From: Hyphomicrobium sp. 99
GTDB taxonomy: Bacteria > Pseudomonadota > Alphaproteobacteria > Rhizobiales > Hyphomicrobiaceae
Assembly: GCF_000384335.2 (NCBI RefSeq)
Contig: NZ_KQ031382.1
Location: 2,925,545-2,989,544 of the forward strand
Direction: 5' to 3'
Length of the DNA: 64,000 nt
The position numbers were made by a program, and so were the translations under genes. How positions within the stretch are numbered: the stretch's first letter is position 1; each line of letters opens with the position of its first letter. The notes under the pieces are model-generated. The model was not told the origin of the DNA, searched no databases, and saw only the letters and a program-made list of their open reading frames with translations. This document shows positions 10,381 through 20,058 of the stretch, one piece after another.

Positions 10381-11535
10381 ATGGCGAAAGGGCTTGCCCT
10401 GGTCGCGAAGAGGAGCCCGAAAGTGCAGGTCATGTGGCTGAGCGGCAGGCGCTTCTTTCTATCGCTGACCATCTTGACCGCCAGCGTCTGCCTCGCCCTC
10501 GGCATAACGATGCCGATCCTGAAGCTCACGACCTTCACGTTCTGGACGACGGAGCATTCCCTCCTTTCGACCGTCAGCGTGCTGCTGCACGATGGCCAGA
10601 CGTTCCTCGGCATGATCGTGCTCGTCTTCTCGATCCTGCTGCCGGTGACGAAGCTTCTCTACCTGCTGCTCGTCTCGACTTTGCCGCCGGCTGAAATTGT
10701 CCGCCATCAAGGCCGGCTGCGCGCGCTCGAATGGCTCGGTAAATGGTCGATGCACGACGTCCTGGTGCTGGCGCTGACGATCTTCTTCATCAAGAGCCAG
10801 GGCGTCTACGATGCCTCGAGCCTCAACGGCGTCTACTTCTTCACGGCCGCCGTCATGCTGATGATCCTGTCGTACGCGTGGATACGAACCGACGGAATGG
10901 CCGCCGCGCCAGATCTCGTCCCCGTGCTGCCTCAGCCCGACGTCGGCCAAGCGACCCGCACCTCCGGCTGGCGCAACTTCGCGCTGAGCTTCCTGATCAT
11001 TCTCGCGACCGTCTTTTTCGCGCTCGGCCTGATCCTGCCGACGATCCGCTTCACGACGGTTTATGTCTGGACGAACGAGCATTCGATCCTGACGATCATG
11101 TATGCGCTCTTCGAGAACCAGGAGTATTTTCTCTGCGCCGTCGTCTTCGCGGTGTCCGTGTTCTTCCCATTCCTGAAGCTCTTTTATCTGCTGACGCTGA
11201 TCACGGCGCACGACATGCCTGACGACTTCCGCAGGAAATCGTTCGCGACGATGGAATGGATCGGCCGCTATTCCATGACCGATGTCATGGTGCTGGCTCT
11301 GATGATCTTCTACGTCAATTCGTCGGGCTACACGGAAGCGCGCGTGCTGCCCGGCGTCTATTTCTTCGCAGCCTCGGCCCTGATGACGATCCTCGCCTAC
11401 GGCTGGGCCAACGCCGAGCCGCCCCCCACGCGCCGCCGCAAGAGGAGACCAGAAGGCGGCGGTCCAGCAATCGCACCGAGCCCCGGCGTCTCCATCGCGC
11501 GCCCCGTCCGCCGCCAATGGGGGAAGGCTATCTGA
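10381..11535 (+). CDS. Double PqiA-domain inner membrane protein
   Basis: Two paralogous PqiA (paraquat-inducible protein A) modules occur in one chain. Each starts with a long hydrophobic helix ending GI/LxMPxxxxTTF/VxxWTxEHS, then three more helices with the motif WxGxxSMxDVxVLAL. Module 1 covers about residues 22-165 and module 2 about 200-350. The C-terminal 40 residues are Pro/Arg-rich. The zinc-ribbon cysteines of classical PqiA are absent. PqiA proteins work with MCE-type lipid transporters in the cell envelope, but no MCE gene is nearby. ATG starts at 10381 and 10432 are both possible; the earlier is chosen for length. Confidence 0.8.
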   Translation: MAKGLALVAKRSPKVQVMWLSGRRFFLSLTILTASVCLALGITMPILKLTTFTFWTTEHSLLSTVSVLLHDGQTFLGMIVLVFSILLPVTKLLYLLLVSTLPPAEIVRHQGRLRALEWLGKWSMHDVLVLALTIFFIKSQGVYDASSLNGVYFFTAAVMLMILSYAWIRTDGMAAAPDLVPVLPQPDVGQATRTSGWRNFALSFLIILATVFFALGLILPTIRFTTVYVWTNEHSILTIMYALFENQEYFLCAVVFAVSVFFPFLKLFYLLTLITAHDMPDDFRRKSFATMEWIGRYSMTDVMVLALMIFYVNSSGYTEARVLPGVYFFAASALMTILAYGWANAEPPPTRRRKRRPEGGGPAIAPSPGVSIARPVRRQWGKAI

Positions 11536-11650
11536 GCAGATCATTCGTTATCTTGGAACGAACGAGCCTGCTCTAGCGATGCCTCCCGCAATCCCTCTAT
11601 ATCATTGCCGCCCGCGTGACGGGTGGATCGATGAGCGAGCAAAGCAAGCG

Positions 11651-12292
11651 ATGCTGAAAGTTTGGGGACGCAGAAATTCGTTGAACGTCCAAAAAGTCCT
11701 GTGGCTCATTGGAGAATTGGATCTCCCGCATGAGCACATCCCGGCGGGCGGCGCCTTCGGCAAACTCGACACGCCTGAATACCTGAAAGTGAACCCGCAC
11801 GGACGCATTCCCCTGATCGAGGACGAGGGACATGGCGTATGGGAATCTCACGCGATTCTTCGCTACCTGGCGGCGCGCTACGGCAAAGACCGCTTCTGGT
11901 CGGACGATGCCTTTGAACGCTCCAATTACGAGCGCTGGATGGATTGGTCAGAGACGACTTTGCAGCCGGCTTTCCTCAACGATGTGTTCTGGGCCTTCTA
12001 TCGCACGCCGGAAGCGGAAAGAGACTGGTCCATCATCAATCGCGGCATCGAGCAGTCTGCGAAGCATTTGCAGCTTCTCGATCGCTGGCTGGACGGAAAA
12101 GAGTACATGCTCGGCGAGAGCTTGAGCCTCGCCGACATCACGACGGGCGCCATTCTCTTCCGCTATTACAATATCGAAATCGAGCGCCCGAGCCTTCCAA
12201 ACGTCGAAGCCTGGTATGAACGGCTGAAGGGCCGCCCTGCTTACCGCGAACACGTCATGGTGCCGTTCAACGATCTCTACGGCAAACGCTGA
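11651..12292 (+). CDS. Glutathione S-transferase
   Basis: The 213-residue product has an N-terminal thioredoxin-like domain (MLKVWGRRNSLNVQKVLWLIG, then NPHGRIPLIEDEGHGVWESHAILRYLA with the cis-Pro and the Glu-Ser glutathione site) and an all-helical C-terminal domain (from about residue 85). The Ser/Asn in the first motif (Arg-Arg-Asn-Ser-Leu-Asn) is where beta- or theta-type GSTs place the activating residue. It probably conjugates or isomerises small electrophiles. The ATG at 11651 is chosen because it opens the domain exactly; an upstream in-frame extension to 11579 has no homology. Confidence 0.9.
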   Translation: MLKVWGRRNSLNVQKVLWLIGELDLPHEHIPAGGAFGKLDTPEYLKVNPHGRIPLIEDEGHGVWESHAILRYLAARYGKDRFWSDDAFERSNYERWMDWSETTLQPAFLNDVFWAFYRTPEAERDWSIINRGIEQSAKHLQLLDRWLDGKEYMLGESLSLADITTGAILFRYYNIEIERPSLPNVEAWYERLKGRPAYREHVMVPFNDLYGKR

Positions 12293-12330
12293 ACCGAACC
12301 TCGTCAAACCTCGGCCACTACGACCACCAA

Positions 12331-12422
12331 CGTCATCCCGGCGAAGGCCGGGATCCAGCCAAACATCAACACAACGAGTGCAGATCGTTGCCTGGATGCC
12401 GACCTCCATCGGCATGACGGTG
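12331..12422. repeat. Paired GTCATCCCGGC-type palindromic repeats
   Basis: CGTCATCCCGGCGAAGG at 12331 is followed at 12389-12422 by a diverged copy in the opposite orientation (CCTGGATGCCG...CGGCATGACGG). Together they make an imperfect large hairpin, the usual inverted-pair arrangement of REP-like elements. Confidence 0.7.
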
Positions 12423-12448
12423 GTGGTGGTCGGTGATTGCCTCACCAC

Positions 12449-12544
12449 TTGTCATCCCGGCCGCAGCGAAGCGGAGAGCCGGGACCCAGGACCGCGACCA
12501 AGATGGGTCCCGGGTCTCGCAAGATGGCTCGCCCGGGATGACAA
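12449..12544. repeat. 95-bp REP-like element, copy 1
   Basis: It starts TTGTCATCCCGGCCG and ends GCCCGGGATGACAA, with inverted ends, and has an internal GGGACCCAGGACCGCGAC/GGGTCCCGGGTCTCG core. A second copy is at 20059-20153 with a few substitutions. Confidence 0.75.
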
Positions 12545-12584
12545 CTGTGTTTGCATGCTCGGCTCGTCCAATCGATCAATCGAT

Positions 12585-12730
12585 CGTCATCCTCGGCCGA
12601 GCGCAGCGAAGCTGCGTCGATGGCCGGGGATCCAGCGTAAGAGTCGTCGAAGACGCAAAATCGAGCCTTCGGCGCATTTTACGCTGGATCCCCGAACAGT
12701 CTCGCGATGCTCGACCGTTCGAGGATGACG
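12585..12730. repeat. 145-bp palindromic intergenic repeat, copy 2
   Basis: This copy matches 4743-4887 along its full length. It lies between the GST gene and the terminator of the transporter gene. Both copies have CGTCATCCTCGG/CCGAGGATGACG-type ends and internal GGATCC-containing arms. Confidence 0.85.
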
Positions 12731-12744
12731 GAAGTGCAAAACAG

Positions 12745-12770
12745 AAAAGGCCGCCAGCGAGGCGGCCTTT
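12745..12770 (-). terminator. Rho-independent terminator of the MHS transporter gene
   Basis: AAAGGCCGCC pairs with GGCGGCCTTT around AGCGA. On the - strand the stem is followed by TTTTCTGTTTT. Confidence 0.8.
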
Positions 12771-12800
12771 CAGCGAGCTTTGGGCTAACCCGAAGCGTCG

Positions 12801-14519
12801 TCAGATCGTATGGATGTCGCGATCCTTCGTTTCCGGAATGAACAGGAAGCCGATCACGGCCGTCGCCGCTGCGACCACGATCGGGTACCAGAGGCCGTAG
12901 TAGATGTCTCCTGTCGCGGCCACCATCGCGAAAGCGGTGGCGGGCAGGAGGCCGCCGAACCAGCCATTGCCGATGTGATAAGGCAATGACATCGACGTGT
13001 AGCGAATCTTTGTCGGGAAGAGTTCGACCAGCGCTGCCGCGATAGGCCCGTAGACCATGGTGACATAGAGCACCAGGATGAACAGGATACCGATGACAGT
13101 GCCAGCTTGATGGTTGAAGATGTCGAAAGGATTGGACAACTTCACGATGCTTGCATCGCCTGCCTTCGGATAGCCGGCTTCGGTGATCGCCTGACTTCCG
13201 ACCGTGATCTTGTCCTTCGGATCGCCAACGGCCTTCTCAAGATCGGCGGCAGCAATTTCTTTGCCCGCAATCACAACCTTGGCCGGCTGACCAGCCGGTC
13301 CGGCCTCGGTCGTGTACTTGACCGACGCCTTGGAGAGCCAGTCGCGAGCCTTGTCGCAAGCGGTCGTATATTTGCGTGTGCCGACCGGGTTGAACAGCGA
13401 GCCGCATTCGGCTGGATCGGCCACGACCTTCACCTGCACCGTCTCGATCGCATGGGCAAGCGCCGGATTGGCCGTCTCGGCAAGGAGCTTGAAAAGCGGG
13501 AAGTAGGTGAGAGCGGCGATCAGGCAGCCCGCGAGGATGACTGGCTTGCGGCCGATCTTGTCCGACAGCCACCCGAAGAACACGAAGAAAAGCGTGCCGA
13601 GCAATAGCGACCACGCGATTAGGAGGTTCGCGGTGTAGCCGTCGACCTTGAGGATGCTCTGCAGGAAGAACAGCGCGTAGAATTGGCCTGTGTACCAGAC
13701 GACGCCCTGGCCGGCGACGAGGCCAAGCAGTGCTAAGAGAACGTACTTGTTGTTGGGATAGTGGAAGAAGCTTTCGGTCAGCGGCGCCTTCGAGCCTTTG
13801 CCCTCCTCCTTCATCCGCCTGAAGGCCGGCGATTCCGACAGCGACAGACGGATCCAGACCGAGATCCCGAGCAAAACGATCGAGACGAGGAACGGAATGC
13901 GCCAGCCCCATTCCTTGAATGCATCTTCGCCGACGATGGTACGGACCGCGAGGATGACAATGAGCGACAGGAATAGGCCGAGCGTCGCCGTAGTCTGGAT
14001 CCAGCTCGTATACAAGCCGCGCCGTCCCGTCGGAGCGTGCTCGGCCACATAGGTCGCCGCGCCGCCGTACTCGCCGCCGAGCGCCAGGCCCTGCAGCAGA
14101 CGAAGCGCTATCAGAATGATCGGCGCCGCGATGCCGATCGACGTTGCACTCGGCAACAGGCCGACGACGAAGGTCGACAGGCCCATGATCAGGATCGTTA
14201 CGAGAAAGGTGTTTTTCCGCCCGACGAGATCGCCAATTCGTCCGAAGATGATGGCGCCGAATGGCCGGACGATGAAGCCCGCAGCGAACGCGAGCAGAGC
14301 GAAGATGTTGCGCGTCGATTCATTGTAGATGAAGTTGCCCGCCGGATCTTTCAGCGAGAAGAACTGCGCAGCGATGATGGTCGCAAGCGAGCCATAAAGG
14401 TAGAAGTCGTACCACTCGAAAACCGTGCCGAGCGAAGACGCGAAAATGACTTTTCGTTCCGCCCTGGTAATGCCCGGAGTCTGTGGATCGGCGAGAGTTC
14501 CTGTTTCGGCGACAGCCAT
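12801..14519 (-). CDS. MHS-family MFS transporter with periplasmic insertion
   Basis: This 572-residue member of the metabolite:H+ symporter family (shikimate/proline/alpha-ketoglutarate type) shows SLGTVFEWYDFYLYG in helix 1, RPFGAIIFGRIGDLVGRKNTF in loop 2-3, RLLQGLALGGEYGGA in helix 4, and GWLSDKIGRKP in loop 8-9. The usual length is near 440. The extra 115 or so residues (about 350-465) sit between helices 9 and 10, which topology places in the periplasm, and contain two cysteines (AECGS, TACDK) that could form a disulfide. Substrate is unknown, likely a carboxylate. It is monocistronic, with its own terminator. Confidence 0.88.
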   Translation of the reverse strand: MAVAETGTLADPQTPGITRAERKVIFASSLGTVFEWYDFYLYGSLATIIAAQFFSLKDPAGNFIYNESTRNIFALLAFAAGFIVRPFGAIIFGRIGDLVGRKNTFLVTILIMGLSTFVVGLLPSATSIGIAAPIILIALRLLQGLALGGEYGGAATYVAEHAPTGRRGLYTSWIQTTATLGLFLSLIVILAVRTIVGEDAFKEWGWRIPFLVSIVLLGISVWIRLSLSESPAFRRMKEEGKGSKAPLTESFFHYPNNKYVLLALLGLVAGQGVVWYTGQFYALFFLQSILKVDGYTANLLIAWSLLLGTLFFVFFGWLSDKIGRKPVILAGCLIAALTYFPLFKLLAETANPALAHAIETVQVKVVADPAECGSLFNPVGTRKYTTACDKARDWLSKASVKYTTEAGPAGQPAKVVIAGKEIAAADLEKAVGDPKDKITVGSQAITEAGYPKAGDASIVKLSNPFDIFNHQAGTVIGILFILVLYVTMVYGPIAAALVELFPTKIRYTSMSLPYHIGNGWFGGLLPATAFAMVAATGDIYYGLWYPIVVAAATAVIGFLFIPETKDRDIHTI

Positions 14520-14655
14520 ATGCGTTTCCCCCCAAGAGCAACGTTCTTATGAACGCAACTCTACGCACTCAGCTCAACGAGAGCGAATGACCGTTATTCA
14601 TATGGAAATGACGAACTGAGCTATGCGCACTAGGGTTTTGATTGCGCAACGCAAC

Positions 14656-14682
14656 AAAAAGGCCGGCGACGAAGCACCGGCC
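14656..14682 (-). terminator. Rho-independent terminator of rpsD
   Basis: GGCCGGCG and CACCGGCC form an 8-bp stem (one G-U pair) followed by TTTTTGTTGCG on the - strand, 36 bases downstream of the rpsD stop. Confidence 0.85.
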
Positions 14683-14717
14683 AATTGCAGAAATCGAAGC
14701 TTTTTTCTGTCGCGCGA

Positions 14718-15335
14718 TTAGCGCGAGTAGAATTCGACCACCAGGTTCGGTTCCATCTGAACCGGATAGGGCACGTCGCTCAAAGCCGGAATGCGGGTGA
14801 GCGAAGCCGTCAACTTGTTATGATCGACGTTGATGTAGTCGGGCAGATCGCGCTCGGCGCTCTTGATGGCTTCGAGAACGAGAGCCAGCTGCTTCGCCTT
14901 CTCACGAACCTCGACAACGTCGCCGACCTTGAGACGATAGCTCGGGATCGTTACGCGGCGGCCGTTGACCGTCACGTGGCCGTGGCTGACGAACTGACGA
15001 GCAGCAAACACCGTCGGCACAAACTTGGCGCGGTAGACGAGCGCGTCGAGGCGGCGCTCCAGAAGACCGATCAAGTGCTCAGACGTCGAACCCTTGAGGC
15101 GCGAAGCTTCGTCGTAAGCCGCACGGAACTGACGCTCCGAAATCGATGCGTAATAACCTTTGAGCTTCTGCTTGGCCTTGAGCTGCTGACCGAAGTCGGA
15201 AAGCTTGCCCGAGCGGCGCTCGCCGTGCTGGCCGGGACGGCTCTCGCGGCGGTTGAGCGGGCTCTTGGGACGGCCCCAGATGTTCTCGCCGAGACGGCGA
15301 TCAATCTTATGCTTGGCGCGAACGCGCTTAGTCAT
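14718..15335 (-). CDS. rpsD: 30S ribosomal protein S4
   Basis: This is the primary 16S rRNA binding protein of the small-subunit body, also involved in fidelity. At 205 residues it has normal length. The N-terminal [23 protein letters not shown] and the S4 RNA-binding domain [31 protein letters not shown] are both present. The N-terminal zinc-binding cysteines found in some bacteria are absent (a C-minus S4). As usual in Alphaproteobacteria it is a single-gene unit away from the alpha operon. Confidence 0.97.
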   Translation of the reverse strand: MTKRVRAKHKIDRRLGENIWGRPKSPLNRRESRPGQHGERRSGKLSDFGQQLKAKQKLKGYYASISERQFRAAYDEASRLKGSTSEHLIGLLERRLDALVYRAKFVPTVFAARQFVSHGHVTVNGRRVTIPSYRLKVGDVVEVREKAKQLALVLEAIKSAERDLPDYINVDHNKLTASLTRIPALSDVPYPVQMEPNLVVEFYSR

Positions 15336-15470
15336 CTTCTAGCACTCCATGAGTTATGGCACGGCTCGATTGAACCGTGACTGTTGGAGCGCCCCCTCCT
15401 CATCCCCCATTATTGAGGGCCGACAGGCATGGACCTTCGACAGTCCCGCCACGGGTGCGCAGAAATCAAA

Positions 15471-15492
15471 CGCGGGCCCGAAAGGACCCGCG
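15471..15492 (-). terminator. Possible terminator of the exported-protein gene
   Basis: CGCGGGTCC-TTTC-GGGCCCGCG (one mismatch) followed by TTTGATTTCT on the - strand, about 60 bases after the stop at 15550. The T run is interrupted, so this is a weaker case. Confidence 0.45.
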
Positions 15493-15549
15493 AAAGAGTG
15501 TGTGGGTGATACCGGCGTCCGGCCGCCTCGTCAACGGCCTATCTGTCGC

Positions 15550-16185
15550 TTATTTCTTATCGATCGTCGTTTCCGTGACCGAAGTCGACCCGGTTGCAAC
15601 CGGTGCTCCCGCTGCCGGCGGCGGCTGAGTTGCAGCGAAATTGGGCGGCGGGCTGGCGGCCACGTAAGCCGCAATCATTTCCTTAACCTTCTTGCGCTGC
15701 TCATCCGAGCACGTCTGCGCCGGCGATTTCTTTTCGTCGACGACGACTTCCTTGTCGCCTTCCTTCTCGACGAGCTTGATACGGCCGGTCAGAAGCATGA
15801 CGGTCGTGAGGTGCAACTGGCTGATGTAGACCAGGTTTTGCTGGGTCCACTTCTTCTTGGCCTCTTCCCGGCGCATCATGGCGCGGTGGTTCAGCACCTG
15901 ATCGTCGCGGAGATCACAGATCTGGGCATGCGCGGAAAGCCGCCCGGCCTTGATCACATCGCGCGCTACATCGAGCGGAACCTCGACTTCCGACTTTTTG
16001 GTCTTGTCGATTACAATCACCGAGCCGTCTGGCTTGGAGAACTGCTGCGGCGTGAGCGACCAAGCATACTCCATAAACGATCTCACCGCGTGCTCGCTGA
16101 GCTCCTGCGCGCCGGCGGGTACTGCAGTACCCATAACCGACAGCGCCATCACGCCTGCCAACACGACCCCCGCCCTCGTATTCAT
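15550..16185 (-). CDS. Exported protein of unknown function
   Basis: The 211-residue product has a signal peptide (MNTRAGVVLAGVMALSVMG...AGA-Q) and a mature helical domain with two cysteines (ICDLRDDQ, AQTCSDEQ) and a conserved-looking RAMMRREEAKKKWTQQNLVYI. The last 40 residues are Pro/Ala/Thr-rich. GGAG lies 6 bases before the ATG at 16185, which decides the start. I do not recognise the family; it appears to be a periplasmic protein. It is upstream of, and parallel to, rpsD. Confidence 0.65.
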   Translation of the reverse strand: MNTRAGVVLAGVMALSVMGTAVPAGAQELSEHAVRSFMEYAWSLTPQQFSKPDGSVIVIDKTKKSEVEVPLDVARDVIKAGRLSAHAQICDLRDDQVLNHRAMMRREEAKKKWTQQNLVYISQLHLTTVMLLTGRIKLVEKEGDKEVVVDEKKSPAQTCSDEQRKKVKEMIAAYVAASPPPNFAATQPPPAAGAPVATGSTSVTETTIDKK

Positions 16186-16329
16186 CCACATCTCCGGTTG
16201 AGCCTCTTTGACTTTCTTTATTAGTGAATGCGAAACCCAGGCGCGGCCCTTGCAGCAGCCACGTTGCACAATGCCAGTAGCCTCTCGAATTGGCATCGCT
16301 CGGCCCAAAACTTGGCCATATGAAGGCAC

Positions 16330-17694
16330 TTACTCTCCCCCTTTTCGGGCCCTTCCTTTGCCCTGTGAGAGCGTGGCAACTATACCACGTAGGGTGCGGA
16401 CTTCCTGCTCCGTCGCACCGAGTCTCGTCAAGAGTGTACGCAGGTTTTGCGACACGACTGATCGGCGATGGGCTGGATTGAAGAATCCGTTGGCTTCCAA
16501 CTCGCGTTCCAAATGTTCAAAGAGTCCAAGGAGTTCCTCTTTGTTGGCCGGACGATCCCGGCCCATGTAGAGCCCTTCGGTCAGAGGCTTCTCGTAGGTT
16601 GTAACCCGGCCAAGACTTCGCCCAGCGTCACTCCGCATCCATTCGTATCCCGTAAGCAGCACTGCCTGCGCCAGGTTGAGAGAAGCGAAACGAGAATTTA
16701 CTGGAATCATGATGAACGCGTCCGCGACCGCGACCTCGTTGGTCTCGAGCCCGTTGCGCTCGCGCCCGAACAGCACCCCGCACCGCTCGCCCCGGCCAAT
16801 GCGCTTGCGCATTTCGACGATGGCCTGCTCGGGCGTTAGCACGGGCTTGCGAAGATCCCGCTGCCGCGCCGTCGTCGCCCCGACCCAGTTCAGATCCGCG
16901 ATGCTCTCTTCGAGCGTGCCGTACGCCTGCGCGTCATCGATGATGTAGTTTGCGCCGGACGCTGCAATGCGCGCCTTTTCGTTCGGCCAGCCATCGCGCG
17001 GACTGACGAGACGCAGATCGTCGAGCCCAAAATTCGCGCAGGCCCGCGCCACCATGCCGATGTTGTCCGCGAGTTGTGGCTCCATCAAAATGATGGACGG
17101 CGTCTCGCCCTCGCCCGCAACGGGCTCGCCGCGCATGTGCGCCCGCCGCAAGCCGTGGCGCAGCTTGCGAATAACGCGGCGCGCCCAGAACCAATAATTT
17201 TCGCCCGACCACTGCTTCGCCAGCGTTTCGAGGCACGGCGTCGTCACCGTCTCGGTGCCTTCGCCCTTGAGACGAACGCGGCCGTCGCCAACGATCACTT
17301 CCTTCTTGCTGAGGATGAACTGATCGAGCGTTTCGATCCCCTGAGCTTCCGTCCGCCGTTTGCAGCCAGGACATGACACGTTGTCCTCGACGCACTTGAG
17401 CCCCGCGCAATACTGCAAAACAGGCTCGAGCGTCTCCCGGTCGAGACCCGGAATGGCGAGCGCCGCGAGCCCCTGATCGATCGAAGCGGAATGGCACGCA
17501 TGCACGATCTCAGCGACCGCCGTATCCCGCGGCCCCGTCACCGGCACGCCCCGATCGATGCGGATCTCGGGCGCAGCCTCGCTTTTCGTTGTGTCGGTCT
17601 CGACGTTCAATGCGCCTCCGCGCGTCTCTAGTGCCAGCCTTGCTCCGGCAGGGCTCGTTTCTGGCGTACAATTAGGCGGGATCTTGCCCAACAT
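16330..17694 (-). CDS. TrmJ-like tRNA methyltransferase with Cys4 N-terminal module
   Basis: Residues about 215-454 match TrmJ/SpoU-type 2'-O-ribose methyltransferases: [21 protein letters not shown], then [15 protein letters not shown] and [17 protein letters not shown], the three motifs that form the trefoil SAM pocket. TrmJ methylates position 32 of several tRNAs. Bacterial TrmJ is usually 240-260 residues. Here about 200 extra N-terminal residues include C-x4-C-x6-C-x2-C (Cys96, 101, 108, 111: [17 protein letters not shown]), suitable for zinc or an iron-sulfur cluster, and then [17 protein letters not shown]. The start could be internal, but the same frame remains coding-like through the Cys module. 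It is divergent from icd. Confidence 0.8.
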   Translation of the reverse strand: MLGKIPPNCTPETSPAGARLALETRGGALNVETDTTKSEAAPEIRIDRGVPVTGPRDTAVAEIVHACHSASIDQGLAALAIPGLDRETLEPVLQYCAGLKCVEDNVSCPGCKRRTEAQGIETLDQFILSKKEVIVGDGRVRLKGEGTETVTTPCLETLAKQWSGENYWFWARRVIRKLRHGLRRAHMRGEPVAGEGETPSIILMEPQLADNIGMVARACANFGLDDLRLVSPRDGWPNEKARIAASGANYIIDDAQAYGTLEESIADLNWVGATTARQRDLRKPVLTPEQAIVEMRKRIGRGERCGVLFGRERNGLETNEVAVADAFIMIPVNSRFASLNLAQAVLLTGYEWMRSDAGRSLGRVTTYEKPLTEGLYMGRDRPANKEELLGLFEHLERELEANGFFNPAHRRSVVSQNLRTLLTRLGATEQEVRTLRGIVATLSQGKGRARKGGE

Positions 17695-17833
17695 CCACGC
17701 TTCTTTTGTTCTCTCGGAACTTGAACAACTCCGAGATCTGCCGCACGACTGCGGCGAAGGTTCACTTCGTCGGCAGCGAGCCTGCCGTTATGGTTTAATC
17801 GTTAAGCTTCCATTCCTCTTCGCGAGACATCCC

Positions 17834-19054
17834 ATGCAGAAAATCAAGGTTGAAGGCACCGTCGTCGAACTCGACGGCGACGAGATGACCCGCATTATCT
17901 GGAAGCTGATCAAGGACAGCCTGATCCACCCCTACCTCGACGTTAATCTCGAATACTACGATCTGAGCGTCGAGAACCGCGATAAGACCAACGATCAGGT
18001 GACCATCGACGCCGGCAACGCCATCAAGAAGCACGGCGTCGGCATCAAATGCGCGACGATCACCCCAGACGAAGCGCGCGTCAAAGAATTCAGCCTGAAG
18101 GAAATGTGGAAGAGCCCGAACGGCACAATCCGCAACATCCTCGGCGGCGTGATCTTCCGCGAGCCTATCATCTGCAAGAACGTGCCGCGTCTCGTTCCCG
18201 GCTGGACGGAGCCGATCATCGTCGGCCGCCACGCATTCGGCGATCAGTATAAGGCGACGGACTTCAAGTTCCCCGGAAAAGGCGTGCTGACGATCAAGTT
18301 CGTCGGAGAAGACGGCGCCGTCATCGAGAAGGAAGTCTTCAAGGCTCCGGGTTCGGGCGTCGCGCTTGCGATGTACAATCTCGATGAATCGATCCGCGAA
18401 TTCGCACGTGCCTCGCTCAACTACGGCCTGTCGCGCAACTATCCGGTCTATCTCTCGACGAAGAACACAATCCTCAAAGCCTACGACGGCCGCTTCAAGG
18501 ACATCTTCCAGGAAGTCTACGAGGCCGAATTCAAGGCTGAATTCACGAAGCGCAAGCTGACCTACGAGCACCGCCTCATCGACGACATGGTGGCGAGCGC
18601 ACTCAAGTGGTCGGGCGGCTATGTCTGGGCGTGCAAGAACTACGACGGCGACGTCCAATCCGATACGGTTGCGCAGGGCTTCGGATCGCTCGGCCTGATG
18701 ACGAGCGTGCTGATGACGCCCGACGGCAAGACCGTCGAAGCGGAAGCCGCACACGGCACCGTTACGCGCCACTACCGCGAACATCAAAAGGGCAAGGAAA
18801 CGTCGACGAACTCCATCGCGTCGATATTTGCCTGGACGCGCGGCCTCGGACACCGCGCCAAGCTCGACGGCAACGAGAAGCTTGCAAACTTCTGTAAGAC
18901 GCTCGAACGCGTCTGCATTCAAACCGTCGAGTCGGGCTACATGACGAAGGACTTGGCCCTGCTCGTCGGCCCCGACCAGAAGTGGCTCTCGACAACCGGC
19001 TTCCTCCAGAAGGTCGACTCCAACCTCAAAGCCGCGATGGCGAAGACAGCATAG
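17834..19054 (+). CDS. icd: NADP-dependent isocitrate dehydrogenase
   Basis: This TCA-cycle enzyme oxidatively decarboxylates isocitrate to 2-oxoglutarate. The 406-residue length and start [20 protein letters not shown] are those of the eukaryote-like homodimeric class found in Alphaproteobacteria. [13 protein letters not shown] holds the isocitrate-binding Ser/Asn/Arg residues, YDGDVQSD the metal-binding aspartates, and [17 protein letters not shown] the NADP 2'-phosphate site. The ATG at 17834 is chosen; the frame extends upstream into non-coding sequence. Confidence 0.97.
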   Translation: MQKIKVEGTVVELDGDEMTRIIWKLIKDSLIHPYLDVNLEYYDLSVENRDKTNDQVTIDAGNAIKKHGVGIKCATITPDEARVKEFSLKEMWKSPNGTIRNILGGVIFREPIICKNVPRLVPGWTEPIIVGRHAFGDQYKATDFKFPGKGVLTIKFVGEDGAVIEKEVFKAPGSGVALAMYNLDESIREFARASLNYGLSRNYPVYLSTKNTILKAYDGRFKDIFQEVYEAEFKAEFTKRKLTYEHRLIDDMVASALKWSGGYVWACKNYDGDVQSDTVAQGFGSLGLMTSVLMTPDGKTVEAEAAHGTVTRHYREHQKGKETSTNSIASIFAWTRGLGHRAKLDGNEKLANFCKTLERVCIQTVESGYMTKDLALLVGPDQKWLSTTGFLQKVDSNLKAAMAKTA

Positions 19055-19096
19055 CCGAAAGCCTCAGCTGCAAGCCGAGCAGGAGCAACGCGTGCC

Positions 19097-19699
19097 ATGA
19101 GTGCCGATCCGGATCGCATCGTCGGTCTCTACGAACGGCACGCATCCACGTGGGACAGCCTGAGATCACGGAGCCTGTTCGAGCAGCCGTGGCTCGAACG
19201 GTTTCGTGCGTTATTGCCGCCCGCCGGATCGGTTCTCGACATCGGATGCGGATCAGGCGAACCCATCGCACGTTTCTTCATCGAGACAGGCTACCGCTTG
19301 ACCGGCGCGGATTCCTCCCCTGCCATGATCGCGATTTGCAAAGAACGCTTTCCGAGTGCGTCTTGGAACGTCGCGGACATGCGAACCTTGTCGCTCGGTC
19401 AGCGCTTCGACGGAATGATTGCGTGGGATAGCTTCTTCCATCTGCGCCGTGACGAGCAGCGCAAGATGTTTCCTCTCTTTCGCGAGCACGCCAATCCGAA
19501 CGCGGTGCTGATGTTTACGAGCGGAACTTCCGATGGAGAGGCTGTCGGAACATTCGCTGGCGAACCGCTCTATCACGCGAGCCTGGCCCCCGAAGAATAC
19601 CGCGCCTTGCTTGCCGAGAACGGCTTCGAAGTCGTGTCCCAGGTGTTCGAAGATCCAGAGGTCGGCGGCCACACCATCTGGCTCGCGCGGCACAAGTAG
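19097..19699 (+). CDS. SAM-dependent class I methyltransferase
   Basis: The 200-residue protein has the SAM-binding glycine loop VLDIGCGSGEPIARF (motif I), GADSSPAMI (acidic end of strand 2), and the WDSFFHLRRDEQRKMF segment of motif IV. It resembles small-molecule methyltransferases of the Methyltransf_11/25 type; substrate unknown. It follows icd by 42 bases on the same strand and could be co-transcribed. Confidence 0.85.
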   Translation: MSADPDRIVGLYERHASTWDSLRSRSLFEQPWLERFRALLPPAGSVLDIGCGSGEPIARFFIETGYRLTGADSSPAMIAICKERFPSASWNVADMRTLSLGQRFDGMIAWDSFFHLRRDEQRKMFPLFREHANPNAVLMFTSGTSDGEAVGTFAGEPLYHASLAPEEYRALLAENGFEVVSQVFEDPEVGGHTIWLARHK

Positions 19700-19745
19700 C
19701 GCCACCGCACGGGCTCAAAGCTAGAAGAGCGCGCAAACCTCTCTC

Positions 19746-19879
19746 CGTCATCCCGGCGAAGGCCGGGATCCATCCAGGCTGGATACTCGCAATGAACGGA
19801 CACTTGGACAGATCCCCGCCTACGCGGGGATGACGTTCTGGAGTGGGCGTGGCAGCGTATTTATGTCCGTCATCCCGGC
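19746..19879. repeat. 134-bp direct repeat, copy 1
   Basis: It starts CGTCATCCCGGCGAAGG and ends TTATGTCCGTCATCCCGGC. It contains an inverted pair (GTCATCCCGGC..., then TCCCCGCCTACGCGGGGATGACG). It is repeated at 20173-20306 with one difference (GGACACTTGG here, GGACGCTTGG there). Confidence 0.9.
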
Positions 19880-20058
19880 ATAGGCCGGAGTCCAGGCAAC
19901 CGTCCGCGCATTCGCCGCGTGCGATCCGCTCCGAACGGACAGCAACCATTCAACCTACTGAAACTTGTCTGGGTGCCGGCCACCGCCGGCATGACGGAGC
20001 AGGTGGCTACACGTTCCAACCACGGTCATCCGCGCCACCGTCAAAGCCGATCGTCAAC
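19880..20058. repeat. Diverged REP-like sequences between the 134-bp repeats
   Basis: This stretch holds degenerate members of the same families, for example GGTGCCGGCCACCGCCGGC ATGACGG near 19970, inverted relative to the GTCATCCCGGC type. No gene is seen. Confidence 0.5.
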
